Shown: in pieces, positions 7,801 to 15,200 of the stretch
How positions within the stretch are numbered: position 1 is the stretch's first letter
How the letters are laid out: every line of letters starts with the position of its first letter
Notes under the pieces: model-generated
Told to the model about the DNA's origin: nothing
The model's database searches: none
What the model saw: only the letters and a program-made list of their open reading frames with translations
Assembly (NCBI GenBank): GCA_903881265.1
Contig: CAIRSV010000344.1
Coordinates: forward strand, 1-15,290
From: an uncultured Bacteroidota bacterium
Lineage (GTDB): Bacteria > Bacteroidota > Bacteroidia > Chitinophagales > Chitinophagaceae
DNA: 15,290 nt
Reading direction: 5' to 3'
Made by a program: the position numbers and the translations under genes

Positions 7801-8810
7801 AGATTCGTCAGCGATGCATCCTGATTCGCTGCTTGAGTACCTGTTGAGGTATACGGAAAATCAAACGTCATACTGCTTCCGCCATCAGGTGAATATCCCG
7901 GAATATTATCGTTATTGATGTCTTCGTATGCATACACATTATTTCCTCTTGTGATTGAATATTCTTCACCGAGTACTCCATCAATATCATGCCACGCAAA
8001 TGGCGACGCAATCACACTCGAAGGGTTGGTTAATAATGTTCGACTGCCAAAGGAAGGCGCTTCTAGTGGCAAGGCAAATACTCGATAGGAAGGTGCAGCA
8101 CCTATTGATGTCACCGTATTCGGAATCATCATATCGTGAAGTGCCGGTTCGTCTAACGGATTATGCAGCTGACAGGAAACTGTGTAATCATTTTTATCGA
8201 CATACAAACCCGTCATCGCATCAATACGGATATTCCACCAATGTGGCTGACTTTTCATTTCGATACTTACATCCCAACACAAACGTACACTCTGCCCTAC
8301 TTGATGATACACCAATTGCACCACCACAGCGCTTGACGAAATCGCTGATACATCAAACGTATATGTGTTCGCATTACGATTGCTGCTCAACAAACTGATT
8401 GGCTCAGTCATTGTCAGACCAAGATATGTAATTGCATTCTCCAAGGCTGTCTGTGCATTCAAGGAAGGTTGAGCACTATTGACCTTGTCGTGCAACTGCG
8501 CAATCAAGCCCGGCTTGAAATACAATATATCATTTCCTTTGATGGCAAAAATACTAATCGCGTTATACACGATAATATTGTTGAGTTTCTGTTGAAGATA
8601 CACATGCGTCAATCCACTTTCTGCATCCGTATATTGGTCTGTCTGCAACCATTCCTGAATATCACTGTCGGCCCACTTATACGTCTCTTTCGCTCGAACA
8701 AGTTGCGCATCGATTAAATTCCGATACGACTGCGCCTGCGTAACAGCGCTAAAAAAAAGTAGGCTCAACACAAAAAGCAATCGATAAGGTAAGGGAAATT
8801 GAAATGTCAT
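4875..8810 (-). CDS. secreted M36 (fungalysin-type) metalloprotease with PA, PKD and dockerin-like domains
   Basis: This 1311-residue exported zinc endopeptidase would degrade extracellular protein. Order of parts: signal peptide (1 to ~26); FTP/PepSY-like propeptide (~30-205); M36 catalytic region with zinc motif HEYGH at 560-564 and third ligand E588 in GGEGWSDW; a PA domain (~415-540) inserted just before the zinc motif; a PKD domain (~770-845) with WNFGD and HTFTAPGVY; a beta-rich stretch (~860-1110) with IGFTFNFFGQNYSTFYV; and a C-terminal module (~1123-1311). That module ends in two calcium-loop repeats like dockerin type I: D1253, N1255, D1257, D1261, D1264 and D1283, N1285, D1287, D1291, D1294. 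The usual type A type IX secretion tail is not visible. The gene stands alone, divergent from ubiD across 151 bp. Confidence 0.92.
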   Translation of the reverse strand: MTFQFPLPYRLLFVLSLLFFSAVTQAQSYRNLIDAQLVRAKETYKWADSDIQEWLQTDQYTDAESGLTHVYLQQKLNNIIVYNAISIFAIKGNDILYFKPGLIAQLHDKVNSAQPSLNAQTALENAITYLGLTMTEPISLLSSNRNANTYTFDVSAISSSAVVVQLVYHQVGQSVRLCWDVSIEMKSQPHWWNIRIDAMTGLYVDKNDYTVSCQLHNPLDEPALHDMMIPNTVTSIGAAPSYRVFALPLEAPSFGSRTLLTNPSSVIASPFAWHDIDGVLGEEYSITRGNNVYAYEDINNDNIPGYSPDGGSSMTFDFPYTSTGTQAANQDASLTNLFFNCNKVHDYLYSLGFNELSGNFQKNNYGNGGAANDFVLAEGLDGGGTNNANFSTPPDGYSGRMQMYLWTGNPALCTNLTVSSSTFSGSMNATTATFSSIGNVTGNVLLVNDGSGTLTDACSPIINSVAGKIALIDRGVCNYINKAQAAQSAGAVGVIIANNVSGTVPLMSGTPVLSIPCVSISLSDGNALKAALLGGVVNATISTCTTNPIDGSFDNGVVAHEYGHGVSNRLTGGPSQTSCLSNAEQGGEGWSDWLSLMMTLKPGDQGSNPRGIGTFAIGQSTNGAGIRRYPYSTNMSINPQTYADLASSTTVHQRGEIWCDAIWDMSWKLIDLLGISNNPTNTTAGNTLAMRLVLEGMKLQPCNPGFLDARDAILTADALLYNNAHRCLIWQAFAGRGMGFNAVQGSSAVVGDEVAGFNMPPFCLPPTQIPVAAFTSDSISISCGGMVHFTDQSVQAFNWNWNFGDQTVSILQNPTHTFTAPGVYIVKLVVNNPLGADSVTHIITVTPTFSVSVSATPTNLCSGNPVSLSASASGSSNRSYLVSSIPYAPLSGSATTVALTDDQMSTAKPIGFTFNFFGQNYSTFYVCSNGFITFSSGMPATVVYGEPLPQAALPNNLIALAWNDLNPQTAGSVISYFTSGIAPNRKLIVNYSTYHYLSASLPFVVQAILYEGTNIIDIHTTTISNVSSFDISATTTQGVENANGSVGVAVAGRNSAHVAATNDAYRFTPNIPYVYTWWPGNLNGPAQTVNPLSSTSYTVQVTDGTACMAPFVTPLLNVVPCPVALTINAYIEGYYIGGGLMQPVLYNEGVSSNMTLCDSIRIELHSAISPFSTIASANAVLQVNGSTTANFTIVPGLYYIVIKHRNGLQTWSANPVMIAGSTATYSFSDALNKAYGATMKQVDLNHWAIYSGDLNNDENVDLLDGNLLENDISIFNFGYVLTDINGDGNVDLLDTPTLETNISNFIFSNHP

Positions 8811-8961
8811 ATGCTTGTTTTTAGAATCAATTCGTTGCTAATATACTGAGCTTTTAAATGAAAACAATAGGAACATCCACCTTTGAAAATCTCATCCATT
8901 GTCCCTATTTGCTATTCATACTGACGATTTCATTTCAAGTTCTATCTCTTATCTTTGCCCA
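8811..8961. other. divergent intergenic region, M36 protease / ubiD
   Basis: These 151 bp separate two divergent start codons and should hold both promoters. In-frame ATGs at 8899 (ubiD frame) and 8858 (other frame) open longer reading frames, but their translations do not resemble any protein start. A -7-like box at 8950-8957 is listed separately. No promoter could be placed for the minus-strand protease. Confidence 0.4.
8950..8957 (+). promoter_or_regulatory. candidate Bacteroidota -7 box (TATCTTTG) before ubiD
   Basis: TATCTTTG is an exact TAnnTTTG match. It ends 4 bp before the chosen ubiD ATG, so the message would be leaderless or nearly so. The expected upstream TTTG position reads ATTT, one mismatch from consensus. 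Chance occurrence is possible. Confidence 0.3.
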
Positions 8962-10788
8962 ATGTCCTACTCTTCACTCGAACAATGTCTGCTTGATCTC
9001 GAAAAAAATGGGATGCTCGTGCGGATTAAACAGGAAACCGACCCATATCTCGAGATGGCTTCTATTCAATTGCGCATGTATGAAGCAAAAGGACCGGCCA
9101 TTTTATTTGAACAAGTCAAAGGCAGTAAATTCAGAGCAGCAAGTAATATCTTCGGCACAATTGAACGAAGTAAATTCATCTTCCGTGACACCTTGAAAAC
9201 TGTGCAGCAGTTGATCGAGTTGAAAGAGAATCCAATGGAAGCCTTGAAGCATCCACTTCAGAACATACAAACAGGATTGGCCGCATTACACGCCTTGCCA
9301 TTGAAAAACCCTTTTCAAAAACCGGTGCTTTATGAAGAGATTAAAATCTCTGATCTCCCTCTAATTACACATTGGAAAAATGATGGCGGCGCATTCGTCA
9401 CACTTCCTCAAGTCTATACCGAAGACTTTGACCAACCCGGTATTATGAAATCAAATCTAGGCATGTACCGCATCCAACTCAATGGGAATGACTATATCAA
9501 AGACAAGGAAATCGGACTTCATTATCAGTTGCATCGCGGCATAGGCGTACATCAAACAAAAGCGAATAAGGCCGGTCAGCCACTCAAGGTCAGTTGCTTT
9601 GTCGGTGGACCGCCCGCACACGCTGTCGCAGCGGTTATGCCCTTACCCGAAGGCATGAGCGAAATGACCTTCGCAGGTTTACTTGGCGGACGACGATTTC
9701 GATATTGCTACGACAATGGCTTTTGCATCAGCACCGACGCCGACTTTATCATCACCGGCACCATCGAAAACAATCAAACAAAACCTGAAGGCCCCTTCGG
9801 TGATCATCTCGGTTATTATAGCCTGCAACACCCCTTTCCATTACTGAAAATACATAAGGTCTATGCGCGCAAAAATGCAATATGGTCCTTTACGGTTGTG
9901 GGTCGCCCACCACAAGAAGACACAAGCTTCGGACAATTGATTCACGAATTGACAGGCAACGCCATACAACAAGAAATACCCGGTTTAAAAGAAGTGCACG
10001 CAGTTGATGCCGCAGGTGTGCATCCCTTATTATTGGCCATTGGCAGTGAACGTTACACACCTTATTTGCAAACCAAGCAACCGTCTGAATTGCTTACAAT
10101 TGCAAACCGCATCTTAGGCACTGGACAATTGAGCTTGGCTAAATTTCTTTTCATCACAGCCGATGATAGCCAACAACTAAGCGCGCAACACGTGCTTGAA
10201 TTTATGACCTATATGCTTGAACGAATCGATCTCACACGCGATATTCATTTTCAAACCAATACGTCTATCGATACACTCGACTATAGCGGCACAGGTCTCA
10301 ACACCGGCAGCAAGGTCATCTTCGCGGCCTATGGCGATCCATTACGTTCGCTGTGCACCGAGGTGCCTTCTTGCCTGCTTCAATTCAAGGCACAACTTTG
10401 TATGCCGGGCGTGGTAGCTATTCAAACAAATCGTTTCATCTCATATGATGAGACACAACAAGAGATCGAGCGACTCAATGCACAACTTTTATCATCAGTC
10501 TCTGCATTACAATCTACACCGTTTATCATACTTTGTGATGATGCCGCATTCACATCAGCCACCCTTGGAAATTATGTATGGGTCACCTATACACGCAGCA
10601 ATCCGGCCTACGACATCTATGGCATCGATGCCTTCACCTCGCATAAACATTGGGGTTGCCGCGGTTCATTGATCATTGATGCACGTATCAAACCACATCA
10701 TGCACCACCGTTAGAATTAGATCCGACCACCGAGAAAAAAGTTGATCGATTCTTCGCCAAAGGCGGCGAGTTAGCGCAATGGGGTTAA
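8962..10788 (+). CDS. UbiD-family prenylated-FMN decarboxylase (probably quinone biosynthesis)
   Basis: This is a 608-residue member of the UbiD family, which uses prenylated FMN made by UbiX to decarboxylate aromatic or unsaturated acids. The ATG at 8962 is preferred over 8899 because MSYSSLEQCLLDLEKNGMLVRI is a typical UbiD start and the extra 21 residues are not. Family marks include the MEASIQLRMYEAKGPAILFE-like opening, SNLGMYRIQLNGNDY (R170), LHYQLHRGIGVHQ, the signature EGPFGDHLGYYS (E276) and YARKNAIWSFTVVGRPPQEDT. Length exceeds E. coli UbiD (~500) and fits the longer form seen in Bacteroidota. These bacteria normally make menaquinone rather than ubiquinone, so a menaquinone-pathway role is the best guess. 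No ubiX or men/mqn gene is in the window, so the substrate remains open. Confidence 0.85.
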   Translation: MSYSSLEQCLLDLEKNGMLVRIKQETDPYLEMASIQLRMYEAKGPAILFEQVKGSKFRAASNIFGTIERSKFIFRDTLKTVQQLIELKENPMEALKHPLQNIQTGLAALHALPLKNPFQKPVLYEEIKISDLPLITHWKNDGGAFVTLPQVYTEDFDQPGIMKSNLGMYRIQLNGNDYIKDKEIGLHYQLHRGIGVHQTKANKAGQPLKVSCFVGGPPAHAVAAVMPLPEGMSEMTFAGLLGGRRFRYCYDNGFCISTDADFIITGTIENNQTKPEGPFGDHLGYYSLQHPFPLLKIHKVYARKNAIWSFTVVGRPPQEDTSFGQLIHELTGNAIQQEIPGLKEVHAVDAAGVHPLLLAIGSERYTPYLQTKQPSELLTIANRILGTGQLSLAKFLFITADDSQQLSAQHVLEFMTYMLERIDLTRDIHFQTNTSIDTLDYSGTGLNTGSKVIFAAYGDPLRSLCTEVPSCLLQFKAQLCMPGVVAIQTNRFISYDETQQEIERLNAQLLSSVSALQSTPFIILCDDAAFTSATLGNYVWVTYTRSNPAYDIYGIDAFTSHKHWGCRGSLIIDARIKPHHAPPLELDPTTEKKVDRFFAKGGELAQWG

Positions 10789-10791
10789 GTC

Positions 10792-10843
10792 TTGAAGCTA
10801 TTCCCGCTTTACGCTTCAATCCATGCGAGGCGCATGGGATTTT
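10792..10843. terminator. two hairpins between convergent ubiD and dinB-family gene
   Basis: Just after the ubiD stop, TTGAAGC (10792-10798) pairs with GCTTCAA (10813-10819) over a 14-nt loop. A second stem follows at once: CCATGCG, loop AGG, CGCATGG (10821-10837), trailed by GATTTT. The second hairpin plus T-run is a plausible intrinsic terminator for ubiD. The T-run is short. Confidence 0.5.
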
Positions 10844-10892
10844 CGCTGCAATCGGGGCTAGATGTGCACACGATACAATATAGGCTATGCCA

Positions 10893-11426
10893 TTATAATC
10901 TCGCACCCAGATAACGATCTTGTATGATGTTCCAATGATGCAATTCATGTCCGCAAATAATCCATGCACACGCACGAACACTCATCGATGCATTACTCGC
11001 CATGCCTATACGTTTTAATGTAGCAGCCGATTGATTCGTAAAAAAGGCTAAGGTTGCCTGTCGTGTGGCCTTATATTCTTTGAGTATCTTACGGATTGGC
11101 ATTGCAGTGGCATTCGCCTGCTTCGCAAATTCATTTTCATCAAAAAAAGGCAAGGGCGATTTGTCGTTTCTGGCAAAGCGCATCGCACGATACAAAAACA
11201 CTCGCTCACCATCTATCAGATGCATAAGAATATCCTTGATGGTCCATTTGCCAGGCGCATACGTACTCGACAACTTATCATCTGACAAAGACAATAGGTT
11301 CTGCTCTATCATCTTCGCATTCGCCTTCAATTGATCTAATACACTTTTCTTTAGATCAACTAACGCAATAAATTTTTCATAATAAACAGCATGTTCTGCA
11401 TCCTGCGGTTTGGCTATGTGTTTCAT
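10893..11426 (-). CDS. DinB-family protein (four-helix, metal-binding)
   Basis: This is a 177-residue protein of the DinB/YfiT-like superfamily: four-helix bundles that bind a divalent metal through three histidines. Some members are thiol transferases (bacillithiol or mycothiol type), most are uncharacterised. Visible marks are GKWTIKDILMHLIDGERVF with H69 and the C-terminal GHELHHWNIIQDRYL with H160 and H164, giving the expected three-histidine set. There is no signal peptide, so it is cytoplasmic. It converges on ubiD with 104 bp between the stops. It is separated by 51 bp from the upstream membrane-protein gene on the same strand and could share its transcript. Nothing in the context indicates a substrate. 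Confidence 0.82.
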   Translation of the reverse strand: MKHIAKPQDAEHAVYYEKFIALVDLKKSVLDQLKANAKMIEQNLLSLSDDKLSSTYAPGKWTIKDILMHLIDGERVFLYRAMRFARNDKSPLPFFDENEFAKQANATAMPIRKILKEYKATRQATLAFFTNQSAATLKRIGMASNASMSVRACAWIICGHELHHWNIIQDRYLGARL

Positions 11427-11477
11427 ACCGCAAATGTAATGCGGGAATGAATACGACTAAACCTTCTGAGTAATACA

Positions 11478-11912
11478 TTAATGCATCATCCCAACAAGGT
11501 AAAGGCCTGTCTCCTTAATTGTGATAGCAAAACCATCATCAGTAAAAATAGGCGTATAGACAACGTCTACAATAAATACACTAAAAAACAAATACAAAAA
11601 CACGACGACATACGCCGATACGATCATAGCAGCGTGAGGAACAAGATTGAATTTCTTTTGAAGTACTGCCACAAGAACGTATATCACCAAAAAGTATATC
11701 ATCAAATCTACAACCATGGGAAGTAGAATGTATTCTGTACACATTGAGGTAGCCAAACTAGTGGTTTTATACATAAAAGGGAATCCATAAAAATAGCGAT
11801 CTGGCCCATCCACTTGTTCGACAAGCCACCATTTTGTACCAAGATCAAAAAGTAGCAAGCTTAAAGGCAATGTCAGTTTTACATGAATAGATTTCATGAT
11901 CAATTTCGTCAT
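11478..11912 (-). CDS. membrane protein of unknown function, three predicted helices
   Basis: I chose the internal ATG at 11912 (144 residues). The frame also opens at an ATG at 11996, but that codon lies inside a repeat copy and adds 28 hydrophilic residues unlike a membrane-protein start; ATG 11897 is another option. Counted from 11912, hydrophobic segments lie at about 11-27, 62-84 and 93-119. Between the first two is an extracytoplasmic-looking loop with GTKWW and VDGPDRYFYGFPF. I have seen similar tryptophan-rich, VDGxD-GFPF proteins in Bacteroidota as unnamed membrane proteins, but know no function. The region is AT-rich. It lies between the repeat cluster and the DinB-family gene. Confidence 0.6.
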   Translation of the reverse strand: MTKLIMKSIHVKLTLPLSLLLFDLGTKWWLVEQVDGPDRYFYGFPFMYKTTSLATSMCTEYILLPMVVDLMIYFLVIYVLVAVLQKKFNLVPHAAMIVSAYVVVFLYLFFSVFIVDVVYTPIFTDDGFAITIKETGLYLVGMMH

Positions 11913-12130
11913 ATTTATATACTTCAACACGTTCGAATTGCAACAATTAATAACTAAGTGCGAAAGATCTTCATTCAAAGAAGTTACATCCCGCATTCGT
12001 GCCTCTGAGGTATAGAATGCTAACTCGAGAACTTTTCTGCTAAATTAGATCCCGCATTCGTGCCTCTGCGGGATAGTGATCTCTAAGATTTGCTAGCTCA
12101 AAATCACCGGTAGCCCCACGCCTCAAGAAG

Positions 12131-12274
12131 TTTTCTGCTAAATTAGATCCCGCATTCGTGCCTCTGCGGGATAGGCTCCCGTAAGGCTCGTGCCTCGCCA
12201 ACTTTTCTGCTAAACTAGATCCCGCATTCGTGCCTCTGCGGGATAGGCTCCCGTAAGGCTCGTGCCTCGCCAAC
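12131..12274. repeat. 72-bp direct tandem duplication (two copies)
   Basis: Bases 12131-12202 and 12203-12274 are two adjoining 72-bp copies that differ at one position (AAATTAG versus AAACTAG). Each copy contains the TTTTCTGCTAAA lead, the 26-bp palindrome and the GGCTCCCGTAAGGCTCG segment. The near identity points to a recent duplication by slippage or unequal exchange. Confidence 0.9.
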
Positions 12275-12283
12275 GGGAGCCTA
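12244..12283 (-). terminator. 11-bp hairpin that includes the icmF stop codon
   Basis: TAGGCTCCCGT (12244-12254) and ACGGGAGCCTA (12273-12283) are perfect inverted complements with an 18-nt loop that has its own AGGC/GCCT mini-stem. On the minus strand the first three bases of the stem are the TAG stop of icmF. No T-run follows, so it may protect the mRNA 3' end or end transcription in a factor-assisted way. Confidence 0.5.
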
Positions 12284-15200
12284 CATATTCCTTCTATACT
12301 GACCACCGACTTCAAACAAGGCTTTGGTGATTTGTCCAAGTGAACAGAATTTGACAGTCTCCATCAACTCTTCAAAAATATTTCCGTTCTGAATAGCCAC
12401 CTGCTGCAAACGATGTAACATCTCTTTTCCTTTTTCACCATGTCGTTGTTGCAAACGCTGTACACTGTTTATCTGAAATTCTTTCTCATCGGTTGTTGAA
12501 CGAATGACCTCTTGCGGTAACATCGTTGGCGAACCTTTACTGCTCAAAAAGGTATTCACACCAATAATCGGAAATTCGCCTGTATGTTTCAAGGTCTCGT
12601 AATACAAACTCTCTTCTTGTATCTTACTTCGCTGATACATTGTTTCCATCGCACCCAATACACCACCACGCTCTGTAATCTTATCAAACTCAGTCAAGAC
12701 AGCTTCTTCAACCAACTCCGTTAATTCTTCGATGATGAAAGAACCTTGCAATGGATTTTCATTTTTCGCCAACCCTAATTCACGATTGATAATCAGCTGT
12801 ATCGCCATGGCACGTCGCACACTTTCTTCCGTAGGCGTTGTAATCGCTTCATCATATGCGTTAGTATGCAATGAATTGCAATTATCATAAATCGCATACA
12901 ATGCTTGAAGCGTTGTGCGAATATCATTGAAATCAATTTCCTGCGCATGCAAACTTCGGCCACTTGTTTGAATATGATATTTCAACATCTGACTTCGTTC
13001 ATTACCACCATATTTAAATTTCATAGCCTTGCTCCAAATGCGTCTTGCCACACGACCGATGACAGAATATTCAGGATCGATCCCATTACTAAAGAAAAAT
13101 GAAAGGTTCGGTGCGAAACTATCGATATGCATACCACGACTCAAATAATATTCTACAAACGTAAATCCGTTGCTTAGCGTAAACGCTAATTGCGAAATCG
13201 GATTAGCGCCTGCTTCGGCTATATGATAACCGCTGATACTGACACTGTAAAAATTACGTACACCTTGATCGATAAAGTATTGTTGTACATCACCCATCAA
13301 CTTCAGTGAAAATTCAGTTGAAAAAATACAAGTATTCTGCGCCTGATCTTCTTTTAAGATATCGGCTTGCACTGTACCACGAACTTGCTTTAAGGTATCC
13401 GCTTTTATTTTTTCATACATAGCTAATGGCAACACTTGATCGCCCGTCGTACCAAGTAACATCAAGCCAAGCCCGTCGTTTCCTTCAGGTAATTCGCCAT
13501 TGTAACGCGGCCTGTCAATATCCACTGCCAATTGTCCCAACACATCATCTTGCAAGCCATTCGCCTGAATATATTTTTCACATTGTTGGTCAATCGCTGC
13601 ATTCATATAAAAAGCGGCAATAATCGAAGCCGGGCCGTTAATGGTCATACTCACCGAGGTCTTCGGATCAGCCAAATTAAAGCCACTGTATAATTTTTTG
13701 GCGTCATCGAGACTTGGAACACTCACTCCACTATTCCCAATTTTACCGTAGATATCCAACCGATGTTCTGGATCTTGTCCGTATAAGGTAACACTGTCAA
13801 AGGCTGTACTCAAACGAGCCGCAGGCAATCCTTTGCTCACATAATGAAAACGTTTGTTGGTGCGTTCGGGTCCGCCTTCACCCGCAAACATTCGCGTTGG
13901 ATCTTCCCCTTCACGTTTAAACGGATAAATACCTGCTGTATATGGAAATTCACCAGGGAAATTTTCTTGCAAAGCCCATTGTAGAATCTCACCCCACGCT
14001 TCAAATTTCGGAACTGCCACTTTCGGTATCTGAGAATGTGAGAGACTTTCTGTGTGCGTTTTAATTTTCAATTCCTTGTCACGCACTTTGAAGGTATAAT
14101 ATTCACCCTTATATTGTTGCAACTTGTCATTCCATTGCTCAAGCAATAATTTATGTTTAGGCTCCAGATCAAGTTCCACTTTAGCATACACTTCTTGTAA
14201 CGATTTGATCAATCGATCCTTATCATCCACATTCGTATCATTTAGTGTATCGATGGTTTTCTTAATACCAAATAACTTCATAGCGATTTCACTTTGCGAT
14301 TTGGCGCGCTTATCGTAACCACGATTATTTTCTGATATCTCACTCAGATAGCGAGTTCGTGAAGGTGGTATAATGAATATCTTTTCACTCATCTCATCCG
14401 TGATATGAAAATCTGATTTCAAATCGGCACCCGTTTTTTCAACAATCTTATCCATCAACGCTTTGTACAAGGTATTCGCTCCCGGATCATTGAATTGCGA
14501 AGCGATAGTGCCATAAATCGGCATCAAATCAACTTCAATAGTAAATGCTTTATGATTCCGCTGATATTGTTTCTTCACATCTCGCAGTGCATCTAACGCA
14601 CCTCGCTTATCAAATTTATTCACCGCCACGATATCGGCAAAGTCAAGCATATCAATCTTCTCAAGCTGTGTAGCGGCGCCATATTCAGGTGTCATCACAT
14701 ACATACTAACATCACAATGATCCGTAATTTGTGTATCGCTTTGACCAATGCCTGAAGTCTCTAGTATAATCAAATCAAAGCCCGATACTTTCAGCATTTT
14801 AACGGCATCTGCAATGTATTTCGATACTGCCAAATTACTTTCACGTGTGGCCATCGAACGCATAAATACGCGCGAATTGCGAATGGCATTCATACGTATC
14901 CGATCGCCTAACAGCGCACCACCTGTTTTTCGTTTAGACGGATCAACCGAAATGATACCAAGTTTCTTATCCTTAAAATCAAGTAGATATCGTCTAACCA
15001 TTTCATCCACCAAACTACTCTTACCTGCCCCGCCAGTACCAGTAATACCAAGCACCGGTGTCTTTATATTGGCTGCAGCCTCCTCAATCTTTTTCAACAT
15101 CGCTTGCGTTTCAGGCAAGTCATGAAAATTCTCAGCGGCTGAAATACAGCGAGCCAATGATTTATAATCTCCTTTGTTCAGTTGTTCTGCTTCGTTACTG

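Larger units (their letters stand above)
11988..12283. repeat. mosaic cluster of palindromic repeats in the gap downstream of icmF
   Basis: The whole gap between icmF and the membrane-protein gene is built of related repeats. A 26-bp unit occurs four times in the same orientation: 11988-12013, 12049-12074, 12147-12172 and 12219-12244. It has arms ATCCCGC and GCGGGAT around a 12-nt loop. The last three copies are identical with perfect arms; the first has a decayed right arm. A flanking TTTTCTGCTAAATTAGA segment precedes copies 2-4 (with AAACTAG in copy 4). The core TCGTGCCTC occurs six times. No transposase ORF or target duplication is visible. Intergenic REP-like repeats are the closest known category; the family itself is not one I can name. 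Confidence 0.85.

Noticed and set aside
6320..8398. Several 65-147-codon ORFs inside the M36 protease gene on both strands
   Set aside because: All are shadows of the protease frame, which has clear domains and catalytic residues throughout.
8858..9196. 112-codon plus-strand ORF overlapping the ubiD start
   Set aside because: It runs out of frame over the strongly supported UbiD coding sequence and resembles nothing.
10688..10981. 97-codon minus-strand ORF across the ubiD/DinB-family gap
   Set aside because: It overlaps the ends of two well-supported genes and the hairpin region, and its translation looks like noise.
11988..12244. CRISPR array
   Set aside because: The four repeats are spaced unevenly (61, 98 and 72 bp start to start), the intervening DNA is itself repeated rather than unique, and no cas gene is present.
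12040..12339. 99-codon minus-strand ORF with a 24-residue tandem repeat
   Set aside because: It starts inside icmF in another frame and is made almost wholly of the non-coding palindromic repeats; the amino-acid repeat is a by-product of the 72-bp duplication.
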